From contig CBDUBS010000080.1 of assembly GCA_965365445.1 (NCBI GenBank), positions 1 to 15,390 on the forward strand: a stretch of 15,390 nt of DNA. The letters run 5' to 3'. Source of the stretch: CBDUBS01 sp965365445 (lineage in GTDB: Bacteria > Bacteroidota > Rhodothermia > Rhodothermales > DASSAV01). Within the stretch, counting starts at the first letter, position 1. Every line of letters starts with the position of its first letter. The translations under genes and the position numbers were made by a program. Positions 1 through 7,509 of the stretch are shown here, piece after piece. The notes beneath the pieces were generated by a model. That model worked only from the letters and a program-made list of their open reading frames with translations. It was not told the DNA's origin and did not search any database.

Positions 1-2
1 CC

Positions 3-56
3 GCCTGTGGGTGCCGCTTGGAGGCCGAGCCTGCCGAACCCGCCACCGAAGTGTAA
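3..56 (+). CDS. possible C-terminal end of an upstream gene (partial)
   Basis: One forward frame is open from the left edge and ends in TAA at 54-56, 12 bases before hemE. It would encode a 17-residue tail, ACGCRLEAEPAEPATEV, with two cysteines and an acidic Ala/Pro/Glu-rich end. Such tails are common at protein C-termini and the spacing to hemE fits an operon. However, 17 codons are too few to identify a family, and the stretch could equally be untranslated upstream sequence. The call is an inference from the open frame only. Confidence 0.3.
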   Translation, partial: ACGCRLEAEPAEPATEV

Positions 57-68
57 CCTATCCTGCGT

Positions 69-1130
69 ATGTCTCCGGTTCCAGTCCTTAAAAACGACCT
101 GATGCTCCGGGCCGCCCGGCGGGAAACCGTGGAGCGCACCCCTGTATGGATCATGCGACAGGCCGGGCGCTACCTTCCCGAGTACCGGGCGCTGCGGGCC
201 GAGAGCCGTTTCTTTGAGGTGTGCCGCACCCCGGAACTGGCGGCGGAAGTGACCCTGCAACCCCTGCGCCGGTACCCGCTCGACGCCGCCATCCTGTTTT
301 CCGACATCCTCGTCGTGCCGCAATCCATGGGCCTGGAGGTACAGATGAAACCCGGCGAGGGGCCCCATCTGCCCGAACCGCTCCGGTCGCCGGCGGACCT
401 GGAGCGCCTCCGCACCCCGGACGTGCGCGATGCGCTCGGCTACGTGTTCGACGCGATCCGCCTCATCCGCCGGGAACTGGACGGGACGGCCCCCCTCATC
501 GGATTCTGCGGAGCGCCGTTTACACTCATGGCCTACATGATAGAGGGAGGAGGTAGCAAAACGTTCTCCCGGGCGAAAGCCTGGCTGTATGCCGAGCCGC
601 AGGCGGCCCACCGCCTGCTCGGGCTGCTCGCCGATTACCTGGCCGACTTCCTCGTGCGGCAGGTGGAAGCAGGGGCGCAATTGCTTCAGGTGTTCGACTC
701 GTGGGCGGGGCTGCTGTCTCCGGCGGCATACCGCCGATTCGGCGTTCCGTACCTCAAGCGCATCGCGGAGCGCGTAACCGCGGCCTGCCCGGACGTCCCG
801 CGCATCGTGTTCGCCCGGGGCGCGCATTACGCGCTCGACGCCCTCGCTTCGGCTCAATACGACGTGGTCGGGTTGGACTGGACCATCGATCCCCGGTACG
901 CCCGGCGCATCGTGGATGAACGCGCCGCCCTCCAGGGCAACCTCGACCCCTGCGTCCTCTACGCCGATCGCGGAACGATCCGGGATGAAGTGCGTCGGAT
1001 GCTGCTTTCGTTCGGGCCGCAGAACCATATCGCCAACCTGGGCCACGGCCTCCACCCGGACCACGACCCCGATCACGTCGGCTTCTACATCGATGCCGTA
1101 CACGAGTTCTCCCGTTCCTTGCGCCGCTAA
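69..1130 (+). CDS. hemE: uroporphyrinogen decarboxylase
   Basis: HemE removes the four acetate carboxyl groups of uroporphyrinogen III to give coproporphyrinogen III in cytosolic haem synthesis. The 353-residue protein has the normal family length. Visible signatures are the N-terminal PVWIMRQAGRYLPEYR block with the substrate-binding arginines R30 and R34, the FSDIL block with the conserved aspartate D79, Y156 in LMAYMIEGG, S211 in FDSWAG, and the C-terminal NLGHGLHP block with H326. All of these are conserved active-site positions of the family. The ATG at 69 places the conserved block near residue 25 as usual; ATG at 102 is a possible but less likely start. The gene ends 13 bases before ettA, so the two are probably co-transcribed. 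hemF, the next enzyme of the pathway, lies four genes downstream. Identification is very secure. Confidence 0.97.
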   Translation: MSPVPVLKNDLMLRAARRETVERTPVWIMRQAGRYLPEYRALRAESRFFEVCRTPELAAEVTLQPLRRYPLDAAILFSDILVVPQSMGLEVQMKPGEGPHLPEPLRSPADLERLRTPDVRDALGYVFDAIRLIRRELDGTAPLIGFCGAPFTLMAYMIEGGGSKTFSRAKAWLYAEPQAAHRLLGLLADYLADFLVRQVEAGAQLLQVFDSWAGLLSPAAYRRFGVPYLKRIAERVTAACPDVPRIVFARGAHYALDALASAQYDVVGLDWTIDPRYARRIVDERAALQGNLDPCVLYADRGTIRDEVRRMLLSFGPQNHIANLGHGLHPDHDPDHVGFYIDAVHEFSRSLRR

Positions 1131-1143
1131 ACCGTACAATCCC

Positions 1144-2814
1144 TTGAGCGATCAGAAAATCATCTTTTCCATGGTGGGTGTCGGCAAGATCCACAAGCCG
1201 AACAAGCAGGTCCTGAAAGACATCTACCTGTCTTTTTTCTACGGAGCCAAAATAGGTGTGCTGGGCCTCAATGGGTCCGGCAAGAGCACCCTGCTGCGCA
1301 TCATCGCCGGGCGCGACACCGATTATGTGGGGGAGGTAACCTCTCAGAAGGGAATCACGTTCGGTATGCTCGAACAGGAACCCCATCTGGAGCCGGGTAA
1401 GACCGTCCGCGACATCGTGGAAGAAGGGGCCGCCGCTACGGTGCAGTTGCTCCGGGATTACGAGGCCGTCAGCAATGCCTTCGCCGACCCCGACGTCGAC
1501 TTCGACGCGTTGATGGAGAAACAGGCCCGCCTTCAGGAGCAAATCGACCATCAGAATGCGTGGGATATCGACGCGCGCCTCGAAATGGCGATGGACGCCC
1601 TGCGATGCCCCCCCGGCGACACGCCGGTGGACATCCTCTCGGGTGGAGAGCGCCGCCGCGTCGCCCTGTGCCGCCTGCTGCTCCAGGCGCCGGACGTCCT
1701 GCTGCTGGACGAACCCACCAACCACCTCGACGCCGAATCCATCCGCTGGCTGGAGCAGCACCTCCAGCAGTACGCGGGCACCGTCATTGCGGTAACGCAC
1801 GACCGCTATTTCCTGGACAACATTGCGGGGTGGATCCTCGAACTCGACCGGGGCGAGGGCATCCCGTTCAAGGGCAATTACACGGCGTGGCTCGAACAAA
1901 AACAGCAACGCCTCTCGGTCGAGGAGAAGCAGGCTTCCCGCTTCGGCAAAGCCCTCCAGCGCGAGCTCGACTGGATACGTACCAGTCCGAAGGGCCGCCA
2001 CGCGAAAAGCAAGGCCCGCATCACTCACTACGAGCAAATGCTCGAGGATCGTCCCGAGCTGCGCGAGGAGGAGATCGAGATTTTCATCCCTCCGGGGCCG
2101 CGCCTGGGTAATACCGTCATCGAGGCCCAGGGAGTTACCAAAGCCTACGGCGACAAGGTGCTGTTCGAGGACCTTTCGTTCGCGCTCCCACCGGGCGGCA
2201 TCATCGGGGTGGTAGGTCCGAACGGGGCGGGTAAAACTACCCTGTTCCGCCTCGTCACCGGCCAGGAAACTCCCGACGCCGGTTCGTTCAACGTAGGAGA
2301 AACGGTCCGGTTGGGCTACGTCGATCAGAACCGCCCGCTCGACCCCGAGAAGTCCATCTGGGACGAGATCTCCGACGGCCTCGACGTCATCCCGCTCGGC
2401 AACCGGACCGTCAACTCCCGGGCGTACGTCGCCCGCTTCAACTTCTCCGGCAGCGACCAGCAGAAGAAAGTCGGGATGCTCTCCGGCGGCGAGCGCAACC
2501 GCGTCCACCTCGCCAAGACGCTCCGGCAGTCCGCCAACGTGCTTCTGCTGGACGAGCCTACGAACGACCTCGACGTGAACACGCTCCGCGCCCTCGAAGA
2601 AGCCCTCGCCAACTTCGCCGGGTGCGCCGTCGTAATTTCGCACGACCGCTGGTTTCTGGACCGCATCGCCACGCACATCCTCGCCTTCGAAGGCGACAGC
2701 CAGGTGACGTGGTTCGACGGCAACTACGAACAATACGCCCGGTACCGCCGGGAAGTCCTGGGCCTGAACGACCAGCCTCACCGTATCAAATACCGCCGCC
2801 TGGCCCGCTCGTGA
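1144..2814 (+). CDS. ettA: energy-dependent translational throttle protein EttA (ABC-F ATPase)
   Basis: EttA is a cytosolic ABC-F protein with two ATPase domains and no membrane part; it binds the ribosomal E site and gates early elongation according to the ATP/ADP ratio. Domain 1 has Walker A GLNGSGKST (residues 41-49), signature LSGGE (165-169) and Walker B ending D189-E190. Domain 2 has Walker A GPNGAGKTT (358-366), signature LSGGE (446-450) and Walker B ending D470-E471. The linker between them is the charged P-site-tRNA-interacting segment. I chose TTG at 1144 because it yields 556 residues, against 555 for E. coli EttA, and an N-terminus MSDQKIIFSMVGVGKI typical of the family. The same frame stays open upstream to 916, but that extension lies inside hemE. 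No clear Shine-Dalgarno site precedes the TTG, which may mean translation depends on hemE 13 bases upstream. Confidence 0.95.
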   Translation: MSDQKIIFSMVGVGKIHKPNKQVLKDIYLSFFYGAKIGVLGLNGSGKSTLLRIIAGRDTDYVGEVTSQKGITFGMLEQEPHLEPGKTVRDIVEEGAAATVQLLRDYEAVSNAFADPDVDFDALMEKQARLQEQIDHQNAWDIDARLEMAMDALRCPPGDTPVDILSGGERRRVALCRLLLQAPDVLLLDEPTNHLDAESIRWLEQHLQQYAGTVIAVTHDRYFLDNIAGWILELDRGEGIPFKGNYTAWLEQKQQRLSVEEKQASRFGKALQRELDWIRTSPKGRHAKSKARITHYEQMLEDRPELREEEIEIFIPPGPRLGNTVIEAQGVTKAYGDKVLFEDLSFALPPGGIIGVVGPNGAGKTTLFRLVTGQETPDAGSFNVGETVRLGYVDQNRPLDPEKSIWDEISDGLDVIPLGNRTVNSRAYVARFNFSGSDQQKKVGMLSGGERNRVHLAKTLRQSANVLLLDEPTNDLDVNTLRALEEALANFAGCAVVISHDRWFLDRIATHILAFEGDSQVTWFDGNYEQYARYRREVLGLNDQPHRIKYRRLARS

Positions 2815-2834
2815 GGCCGGGACGGGAAAGGGGT

Positions 2835-2879
2835 ATGCATATGCAGAAACGCGCGTATCGAATCATGACGGAGCCCTGA
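2835..2879 (+). other. possible 14-codon leader reading frame before the YjbR-type gene
   Basis: ATG 2835 opens a 14-residue frame (MHMQKRAYRIMTEP) preceded by a purine run GGGAAAGGGG. Its TGA (2877-2879) overlaps the ATG of the next gene by one base (TGATG). The arrangement would allow stop-start coupling, but so short a frame arises easily by chance and no attenuator hairpin is visible. Confidence 0.2.
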
Positions 2880-3229
2880 TGGATCTCGAAACCTTCCGCC
2901 GCACCTGCCTCGCGCTGCCTCATACCACCGAGGATATGCCCTTCGGGGACGATGTGCTGGTCTTTCGCGTCGGCAACAAAATCTTCGCTATGGTGAACCT
3001 CGTGAAACTGCCGCTCGGGGCCAACCTCAAGTGCGATCCCGAGTGGGCCGCCGAACTACGGGAGCGGTATGAGGACATAGGTCCGGGGCATTACACCAAC
3101 AAGCGGCACTGGAACCTGGTTGCCATAGCCGGTGGGGTCCCGGATGCACTCGTGCTGGACCTTATCCGGCTTTCGTACGACCTGGTGTATGCGAGCCTTC
3201 CCCGGAAAACCCGCGACGCATTGGTATGA
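2879..3229 (+). CDS. MmcQ/YjbR family protein
   Basis: This 116-residue cytosolic protein belongs to the MmcQ/YjbR (CyaY-like fold, double-wing DNA-binding-like) family. Family hallmarks are the start MDLETFRRTCLALPHTTED, the central GDDVLVFRVGNKIFAMVNL strand region, and the C-terminal HYTNKRHWNLVAI block followed by a helix with SYDLVYASL. The molecular role of the family is not established; it is usually annotated as DNA-binding or of unknown function. GGAG at 2870-2873 sits five bases before the ATG and supports this start. The stop codon overlaps the start of the pseudouridine synthase gene by four bases (ATGA), so the two are probably translationally coupled. The family call is secure; the function is not known. 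Confidence 0.88.
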   Translation: MDLETFRRTCLALPHTTEDMPFGDDVLVFRVGNKIFAMVNLVKLPLGANLKCDPEWAAELRERYEDIGPGHYTNKRHWNLVAIAGGVPDALVLDLIRLSYDLVYASLPRKTRDALV

Positions 3230-3906
3230 ACCTGGAGGTGCTGCATCTCGATAACCACTTGCTGGTGCTGAACAAGCCCGCCGGGGCGCCCGTGCAACCC
3301 GATGCCACCGGCGATATAGACCTGCTCACCCTTGCCCGGGCATACATCAAGAAACGGTTCGAGAAACCGGGGAACGTATTCATGGGCCTCGTTCACCGGC
3401 TGGACCGGCCTGCTTCGGGAGTGATCGTGCTGGCCCGGACGTCGAAGGCGGCGGCGAGATTGGGAGAGCAGTTTCGGGATCGGACGGTCGGTAAAAGGTA
3501 CCTGGCCGTCGTAGAGGGGATCTGCCGGGGGGAAGGGGAGCGGGTGGATTATTTGCTCAAAGCGTATCCGACCGTCCGGGTGGTATCCGCACGTACGCCC
3601 GGAGCGCAGCGAGCGGAGCTGTCGTGGCGCACGTTGGCCGTTCGGGAGGGCCGGAGCCTGCTCGAAATAGACCTCTCGACGGGACGGCCCCACCAGATCC
3701 GGGTGCAGCTGGCCGGTATGGGCTTCCCGATTGTCGGCGACTTTCGATACGGCGCCCGGTCGGAGCTGGACGGCCGCAACCTGGCCCTGCACAGCTACCG
3801 GCTTACCCTGCGGCATCCCACCCGGGATGAGAATTTGACTTTTACCGCCCTGCCGGCGTGGGGTGGTTTGTTTCAGGAGGAGATCGGGCGATTGAAGGGG
3901 GATTGA
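3226..3906 (+). CDS. RluA-family RNA pseudouridine synthase
   Basis: The enzyme would isomerise specific uridines of rRNA or tRNA to pseudouridine. At 226 residues it is a single catalytic domain without the N-terminal S4 RNA-binding domain found in RluC and RluD. It begins directly with LHLDNHLLVLNKPAG, the usual first strand of the catalytic fold. The family motif HRLDRPASGVIVLART carries the catalytic aspartate D60, and the later RPHQIRVQLA block is the second family signature. The ATG at 3226 overlaps the preceding stop as ATGA, consistent with translational coupling to the YjbR-type gene. Short RluA proteins of this type have several specificities (RluA, TruC, or unassigned), so the target nucleotide cannot be given from sequence alone. 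A gap of 83 bases follows before hemF. Confidence 0.93.
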   Translation: MNLEVLHLDNHLLVLNKPAGAPVQPDATGDIDLLTLARAYIKKRFEKPGNVFMGLVHRLDRPASGVIVLARTSKAAARLGEQFRDRTVGKRYLAVVEGICRGEGERVDYLLKAYPTVRVVSARTPGAQRAELSWRTLAVREGRSLLEIDLSTGRPHQIRVQLAGMGFPIVGDFRYGARSELDGRNLALHSYRLTLRHPTRDENLTFTALPAWGGLFQEEIGRLKGD

Positions 3907-3989
3907 GCCGGGGTCGGATTTTCGGCAGGGACCGATGACTCGCACAAGCGTTATACCTCACCCGTTTCACCCTACAGCCGGATGACCTG

Positions 3990-4949
3990 ATGCCCGACGA
4001 CCGCCGCCGCCTCGACCGGCTTCGTGAAGCTCCCCGGGAGGATCTCCCGATGGCCCACCGTATGCAGCGCTTCGTGGAGGCATTGCAGATCCGGATATGC
4101 CGGGCCCTGGAAGGATTCGAGCCGACGGTCCGGTTCCGGTCCGACCGGTGGGAGCGCCCGGAAGGGGGAGGAGGGCTCACCCGAGTGCTGGAGGGGGGAC
4201 AGGTGTTCGAGAAAGCCGGCGTCAACACGTCTGCCGTGCACGGACCGCTGCCGGACGCCGTTGCGCAGTCCTTCGGGATAGGCCCGGCGCCGTTCTTCGC
4301 AACGGGCATCTCGCTCGTCATTCATCCGCTCTCGCCTATGGTTCCGGCGGTGCACGCCAACTTCCGCTATTTTGCCGTCGGCCCGGATTTGCTCCGGCCC
4401 GGCGATGCCTGGTTCGGGGGCGGCGCCGACCTCACGCCGACCTACCCGTACCCGGAAGATGCCCGGCATTTCCATGCGACGTGGCGTGACGTGTGCCGCA
4501 AGCATCCGGCGGCGGATTATACCGCCTTCAAGACACGCTGCGACCGGTACTTTTACCTTCCCCATCGGGGCGAAACGAGGGGGATAGGGGGCATCTTTTT
4601 CGATGCCCTGCGGGATGACCCGGAAGGGACGTTTTTCTTCGTGCGGTCTGCGGGGCGGGCCTTTCTCGCTTCCTACGTGCCCCTCGTCGAGCGGCGGATG
4701 CATGAACCGTGGGGGGAGGAGGAGAAAGCATTTCAGGAAATCCGGCGGGGGCGGTATGCGGAGTTCAATCTGCTGTTCGACCGGGGCACCCGCTTCGGCA
4801 TCGAGACGGACGGGCGCACGGAAAGCATCCTGATGAGCCTGCCGCCGAGGGTGCGCTGGGCGTACGACTGGGAGCCCCGCACGGGCAGCCGGGAAGAAGC
4901 GGCCCTTTCTTATTTCACGCCGCTTGATTGGTTGGGAACAAAGGAGTGA
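3990..4949 (+). CDS. hemF: oxygen-dependent coproporphyrinogen III oxidase
   Basis: HemF oxidatively decarboxylates two propionates of coproporphyrinogen III to give protoporphyrinogen IX, using O2. The 319-residue protein is slightly longer than E. coli HemF (299) because of an N-terminal extension of about 20 charged residues. ATG at 4050 (MAHRMQRF) would give the shorter form and cannot be excluded. Recognisable blocks are GGGGLTRVLEGGQVFEKAG, the VHANFRYF block with H122, WFGGGADLTP, the HFHATWRDVC block with H160 and H162, YLPHRGETRGIGGIFFD with H192, and YAEFNLLFDRGTRFGIETDG. These histidines match conserved positions of the family. With hemE upstream it supplies consecutive steps of the haem pathway and implies a cell that meets oxygen. 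The 121 bases after it probably hold the promoter of the hydrolase gene. Confidence 0.96.
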   Translation: MPDDRRRLDRLREAPREDLPMAHRMQRFVEALQIRICRALEGFEPTVRFRSDRWERPEGGGGLTRVLEGGQVFEKAGVNTSAVHGPLPDAVAQSFGIGPAPFFATGISLVIHPLSPMVPAVHANFRYFAVGPDLLRPGDAWFGGGADLTPTYPYPEDARHFHATWRDVCRKHPAADYTAFKTRCDRYFYLPHRGETRGIGGIFFDALRDDPEGTFFFVRSAGRAFLASYVPLVERRMHEPWGEEEKAFQEIRRGRYAEFNLLFDRGTRFGIETDGRTESILMSLPPRVRWAYDWEPRTGSREEAALSYFTPLDWLGTKE

Positions 4950-5070
4950 GTAGGTATGACCGATATTCATTAATCCCGCCGGCGGTGTTTCAGGTAAGGA
5001 TCATAAATCGTAATCTCGTTTCCATCATTCGTTCAAGCCGTTGACGGCCCGATCAATCCGGAGTGCTCCC
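4950..5070. other. intergenic region, probable promoter area of the hydrolase gene
   Basis: This is a 121-base AT-richer spacer between hemF and the signal-peptide hydrolase gene. It includes a ten-base perfect palindrome, CCGCCGGCGG, at 4976-4985 followed by GTGTTT. Without a loop or a true T-run it is not a convincing terminator. Promoter elements could not be assigned with confidence. Confidence 0.4.
5060..5063 (+). promoter_or_regulatory. Shine-Dalgarno site deciding the hydrolase start
   Basis: GGAG lies seven bases before ATG 5071. It supports that ATG over the in-frame TTG at 5041, which lacks such a site and would put ten charged residues ahead of the signal peptide. Confidence 0.65.
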
Positions 5071-7509
5071 ATGAGGTTATTGTCTTTGATGGTGCTACAT
5101 GCCGTCGCGCTGGGGGCTGCAGCGCAGGGAACCGTATACAGTGTGCAGGAAGTAACGCTAAAGGCAGAGCGGCCGTATGACAACCCGTATCTGGAAGGAA
5201 GCGTTTCCGCCGAGATTACAGGCCCCGGGGGCGTTGCTTACCGAGTTAACGGGTTTTGGGACGGCGAGAAAACGTGGCGGGTGCGTTTCACACCGACGAG
5301 CGAAGGGGTATGGAGGTACCGTACCCGGTCGGCGGACCCCGGCCTGGACAGCCGGAGCGGAACCGTCGAGGTTCGGAGGGGCGATGCGCCGGGGTTCGTC
5401 AGGGTAGATGCGGAACATCCGTACCACTTCATCCGGGACGACGGCAGCCGGTATTTCATGCTCGGCACTACGTACTACGAGATCCTGGCCAATGCCCGCG
5501 GAGGGGGGCCGTGGCTGAATGCCCTGCGCGGGTCGGCGCGGTACGGCATCAACAAGGTGCGGTTCAATGTGGGCGAAGGCTCCGACGGCGACCGGGGCGC
5601 CGGGTACCCGGACGCTACGCCGTACCTGGACGGCGACCACGACCGACTCGACCCGGAGCACTTCCAGCGATTGGACGACGTGGTTGGACGGATGGACGAA
5701 CTGGGTATCGTGGCCGATATGATCCTGTTCTGGAACAACGATCGGAACTACGGGACCGTGGAGCAAGACGAGCGGTTCGTACGGTACGTGCTGGCCAGGT
5801 ATGCCGCCTACCCGCACGTCATCTGGTGCCTGACGAACGAATGGAACTACACAGATAAACCTCGGGAGTACTGGAACCGGCTTGGGCGGCTCGTTCGGGA
5901 AGAGGACCCCTTCCTGGCCGGCGAGAGGGGGGTGCGCCCACTCTCGATACATCACCAGACGCGCATCGATTTCCAGTACTTCGATCAGCAGTGGCCGACG
6001 ACCGCCATCATTCAACTCGGCGTGCGAAACGGCCAGCGCATCGTGGCGGACGAATGGAGCGACGAAGCCGCCAACAAATCCCGCTACGTGCATGGTGACG
6101 ACTGGGGTTGGCACGGCATCATGTACAATCGCGGCCACGATATGCCGGTCATCAACGATGAGTACGGATATTTCGGCGAACCGAAGGACCGCAGCGCCGG
6201 AGATACGGTCCTGACCCGCGAGAAGCACCGCCGCATCCTGTGGGGCATTTACATGGCCGGGGGGTACGCTTCGGCCGGGGACAAGTACCTGTACGACGAC
6301 CCGCCCGGGCGGCCGTACTTTGCGGCTAACTGGCACGAAGCGGCCGAATACGAGGACATTCGCAACCTCAAGACATTTTTCACGGCGAAAGGGTTGCCGT
6401 ACTGGAGCCTGGCGCCCATGCCCGACGCCGTGGCGTCCGGGGAGCGGATGTACGTGTTGGGCCGGACGGGCGGGCCTTACGTGGTGTATGCCGCCGCAGG
6501 CGGACGGGTAGGGCTGACACTGCCGCCCGGCCGCTACCGGACGTTCCGGTTCAATCCGGCGACGGGCGATGAACAGCCCTGGACCGAAGTGCAGGGCGGG
6601 AACGTGGTTCTCGGTCTGCCGCCGGGCACGGATACGGCCGTGCGGCTCGAAGCCGCCGCGCCCGGCATGAGCCGGGCCGCCTACCTGTACCTGGAAGCCG
6701 AGTCGGGTGAGGTAGCGCCGCCCTTCGCCGTGGCCGGGGATGCGGAGGCGTCGGGAGGGCGGTATGTGTGGATTCCGGACGGCGAAAGCGAGATCGAGAT
6801 CGACGTTCCCCGGAACGGACGCTACCGTATAACGGGAAGGGTGCGGAGTCCGGGTGGATCGGATAACTCGGTGTGGCTTCGGATGGACGACGGTTCGTGG
6901 AACCGATGGGAGATGACCCCCGGCGCGGGATGGCATGCCGATGAGGTCCGCACGAGGAACACGGGCGAAACCCTCTGGCTCGACCTGGAAGCGGGAAGGC
7001 ATTGGCTGGGCCTCCGGCAACGGGAGGACGGGACGATGGTGGACGCCTTTGCCCTGACCGACGACCCGGCTTACACCTACGGAGGCGAGCGTAACCCCCG
7101 GTACGTTTATCTGTCGGCCGAGGCGGAAGCATTCCGGCTTGCGCCGCCGTTGACCGTCGAGTCGGATCGCGACGCATCGGGAGGGCGCTACGTGTGGATG
7201 CCCTCCGGACGAACGACGTACCGGTTCCGCCTGGATAGAGTGGCTGCCTATGTACTATGGGGCCGGGTACGTTCCGAAAGCGGAGGGGATGACTCGTTCA
7301 AGATTGAAATGAACGATTTTCCCTCGCAGAGCTGGAACGGCATGGAGCATCAACCCGGCTGGCACTGGGAGATCATGCACGACAGCCGGGGAGAGGTGCT
7401 TCGGTGGGAGCTCGGGCCGGGCGAGCACACGCTCCGGATCGGCTATCGGGAGGACGGAGCGCGAATCGATCGGCTACTCATTACCGACGATCCGGCTTTT
7501 CATCCGTGA
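5071..7509 (+). CDS. secreted glycoside hydrolase: DUF5060, GH-A-like barrel, two C-terminal CBM-like domains
   Basis: The 812-residue product starts with a signal peptide (MRLLSLMVLHAVALGAAA, cut before QG). Residues about 20-115 form a DUF5060-like sandwich (FWDGEKTWRVRFTPTSEGVWRYR). Residues about 120-440 look like a TIM barrel related to DUF4038/apiosidase-type hydrolases. Candidate catalytic acids are E257 in LTNEWNY and E364 in INDEYGYFGE, the spacing expected for clan GH-A acid/base and nucleophile. Residues about 445-525 resemble the putative collagen-binding domain that follows such barrels. Two tandem copies of a domain then begin near residues 538 and 678; both carry ASGGRYVW, a GRVRS strand and an REDG motif near the end, as in CBM35/CBM6-like modules. 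I see no type IX sorting tail. The substrate is unknown; a plant or algal polysaccharide is an inference from the family. The 3' end overlaps the convergent CDF gene. Confidence 0.82.
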   Translation: MRLLSLMVLHAVALGAAAQGTVYSVQEVTLKAERPYDNPYLEGSVSAEITGPGGVAYRVNGFWDGEKTWRVRFTPTSEGVWRYRTRSADPGLDSRSGTVEVRRGDAPGFVRVDAEHPYHFIRDDGSRYFMLGTTYYEILANARGGGPWLNALRGSARYGINKVRFNVGEGSDGDRGAGYPDATPYLDGDHDRLDPEHFQRLDDVVGRMDELGIVADMILFWNNDRNYGTVEQDERFVRYVLARYAAYPHVIWCLTNEWNYTDKPREYWNRLGRLVREEDPFLAGERGVRPLSIHHQTRIDFQYFDQQWPTTAIIQLGVRNGQRIVADEWSDEAANKSRYVHGDDWGWHGIMYNRGHDMPVINDEYGYFGEPKDRSAGDTVLTREKHRRILWGIYMAGGYASAGDKYLYDDPPGRPYFAANWHEAAEYEDIRNLKTFFTAKGLPYWSLAPMPDAVASGERMYVLGRTGGPYVVYAAAGGRVGLTLPPGRYRTFRFNPATGDEQPWTEVQGGNVVLGLPPGTDTAVRLEAAAPGMSRAAYLYLEAESGEVAPPFAVAGDAEASGGRYVWIPDGESEIEIDVPRNGRYRITGRVRSPGGSDNSVWLRMDDGSWNRWEMTPGAGWHADEVRTRNTGETLWLDLEAGRHWLGLRQREDGTMVDAFALTDDPAYTYGGERNPRYVYLSAEAEAFRLAPPLTVESDRDASGGRYVWMPSGRTTYRFRLDRVAAYVLWGRVRSESGGDDSFKIEMNDFPSQSWNGMEHQPGWHWEIMHDSRGEVLRWELGPGEHTLRIGYREDGARIDRLLITDDPAFHP
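6682..7506 (+). repeat. two tandem copies of a carbohydrate-binding-like domain within the hydrolase
   Basis: Copy 1 starts at YLYLEAESGE (about nucleotide 6682) and copy 2 at YVYLSAEAEA (about 7102), a period of 140 codons. Shared landmarks in order are an aromatic start with EAE/AEA, APP, ASGGRYVW, GRVRS, a W-rich centre (GWHAD, GWHWE), an L-x-L-x-x-G-x-H strand, REDG and a final TDDPA. The repeats are clear at protein level but diverged in DNA, so this is an old duplication. Confidence 0.85.

Noticed and set aside
916..1143. N-terminal extension of ettA into hemE
   Set aside because: The extra 76 residues are low-complexity Thr/Ser/Arg sequence from the wrong frame of hemE, and the family length fits the TTG at 1144.
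754..2781. 675-codon open frame on the minus strand opposite hemE and ettA
   Set aside because: The plus strand carries two strongly conserved proteins here; the minus frame is a by-product of GC-rich codon use, gives low-complexity sequence and matches no family I recognise.
4976..4990. GC-rich palindrome after hemF as an intrinsic terminator
   Set aside because: CCGCCGGCGG leaves almost no loop, and only GTGTTT follows rather than a T-run.
5041..5070. TTG 5041 as start of the hydrolase
   Set aside because: It would add ten residues before a clean signal peptide, and ATG 5071 has a GGAG site seven bases upstream.
5158..7020. 620-codon open frame on the minus strand opposite the hydrolase
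   Set aside because: The plus-strand protein has a signal peptide, catalytic motifs and domain repeats; the minus product is Arg/Pro/His-rich without recognisable motifs.
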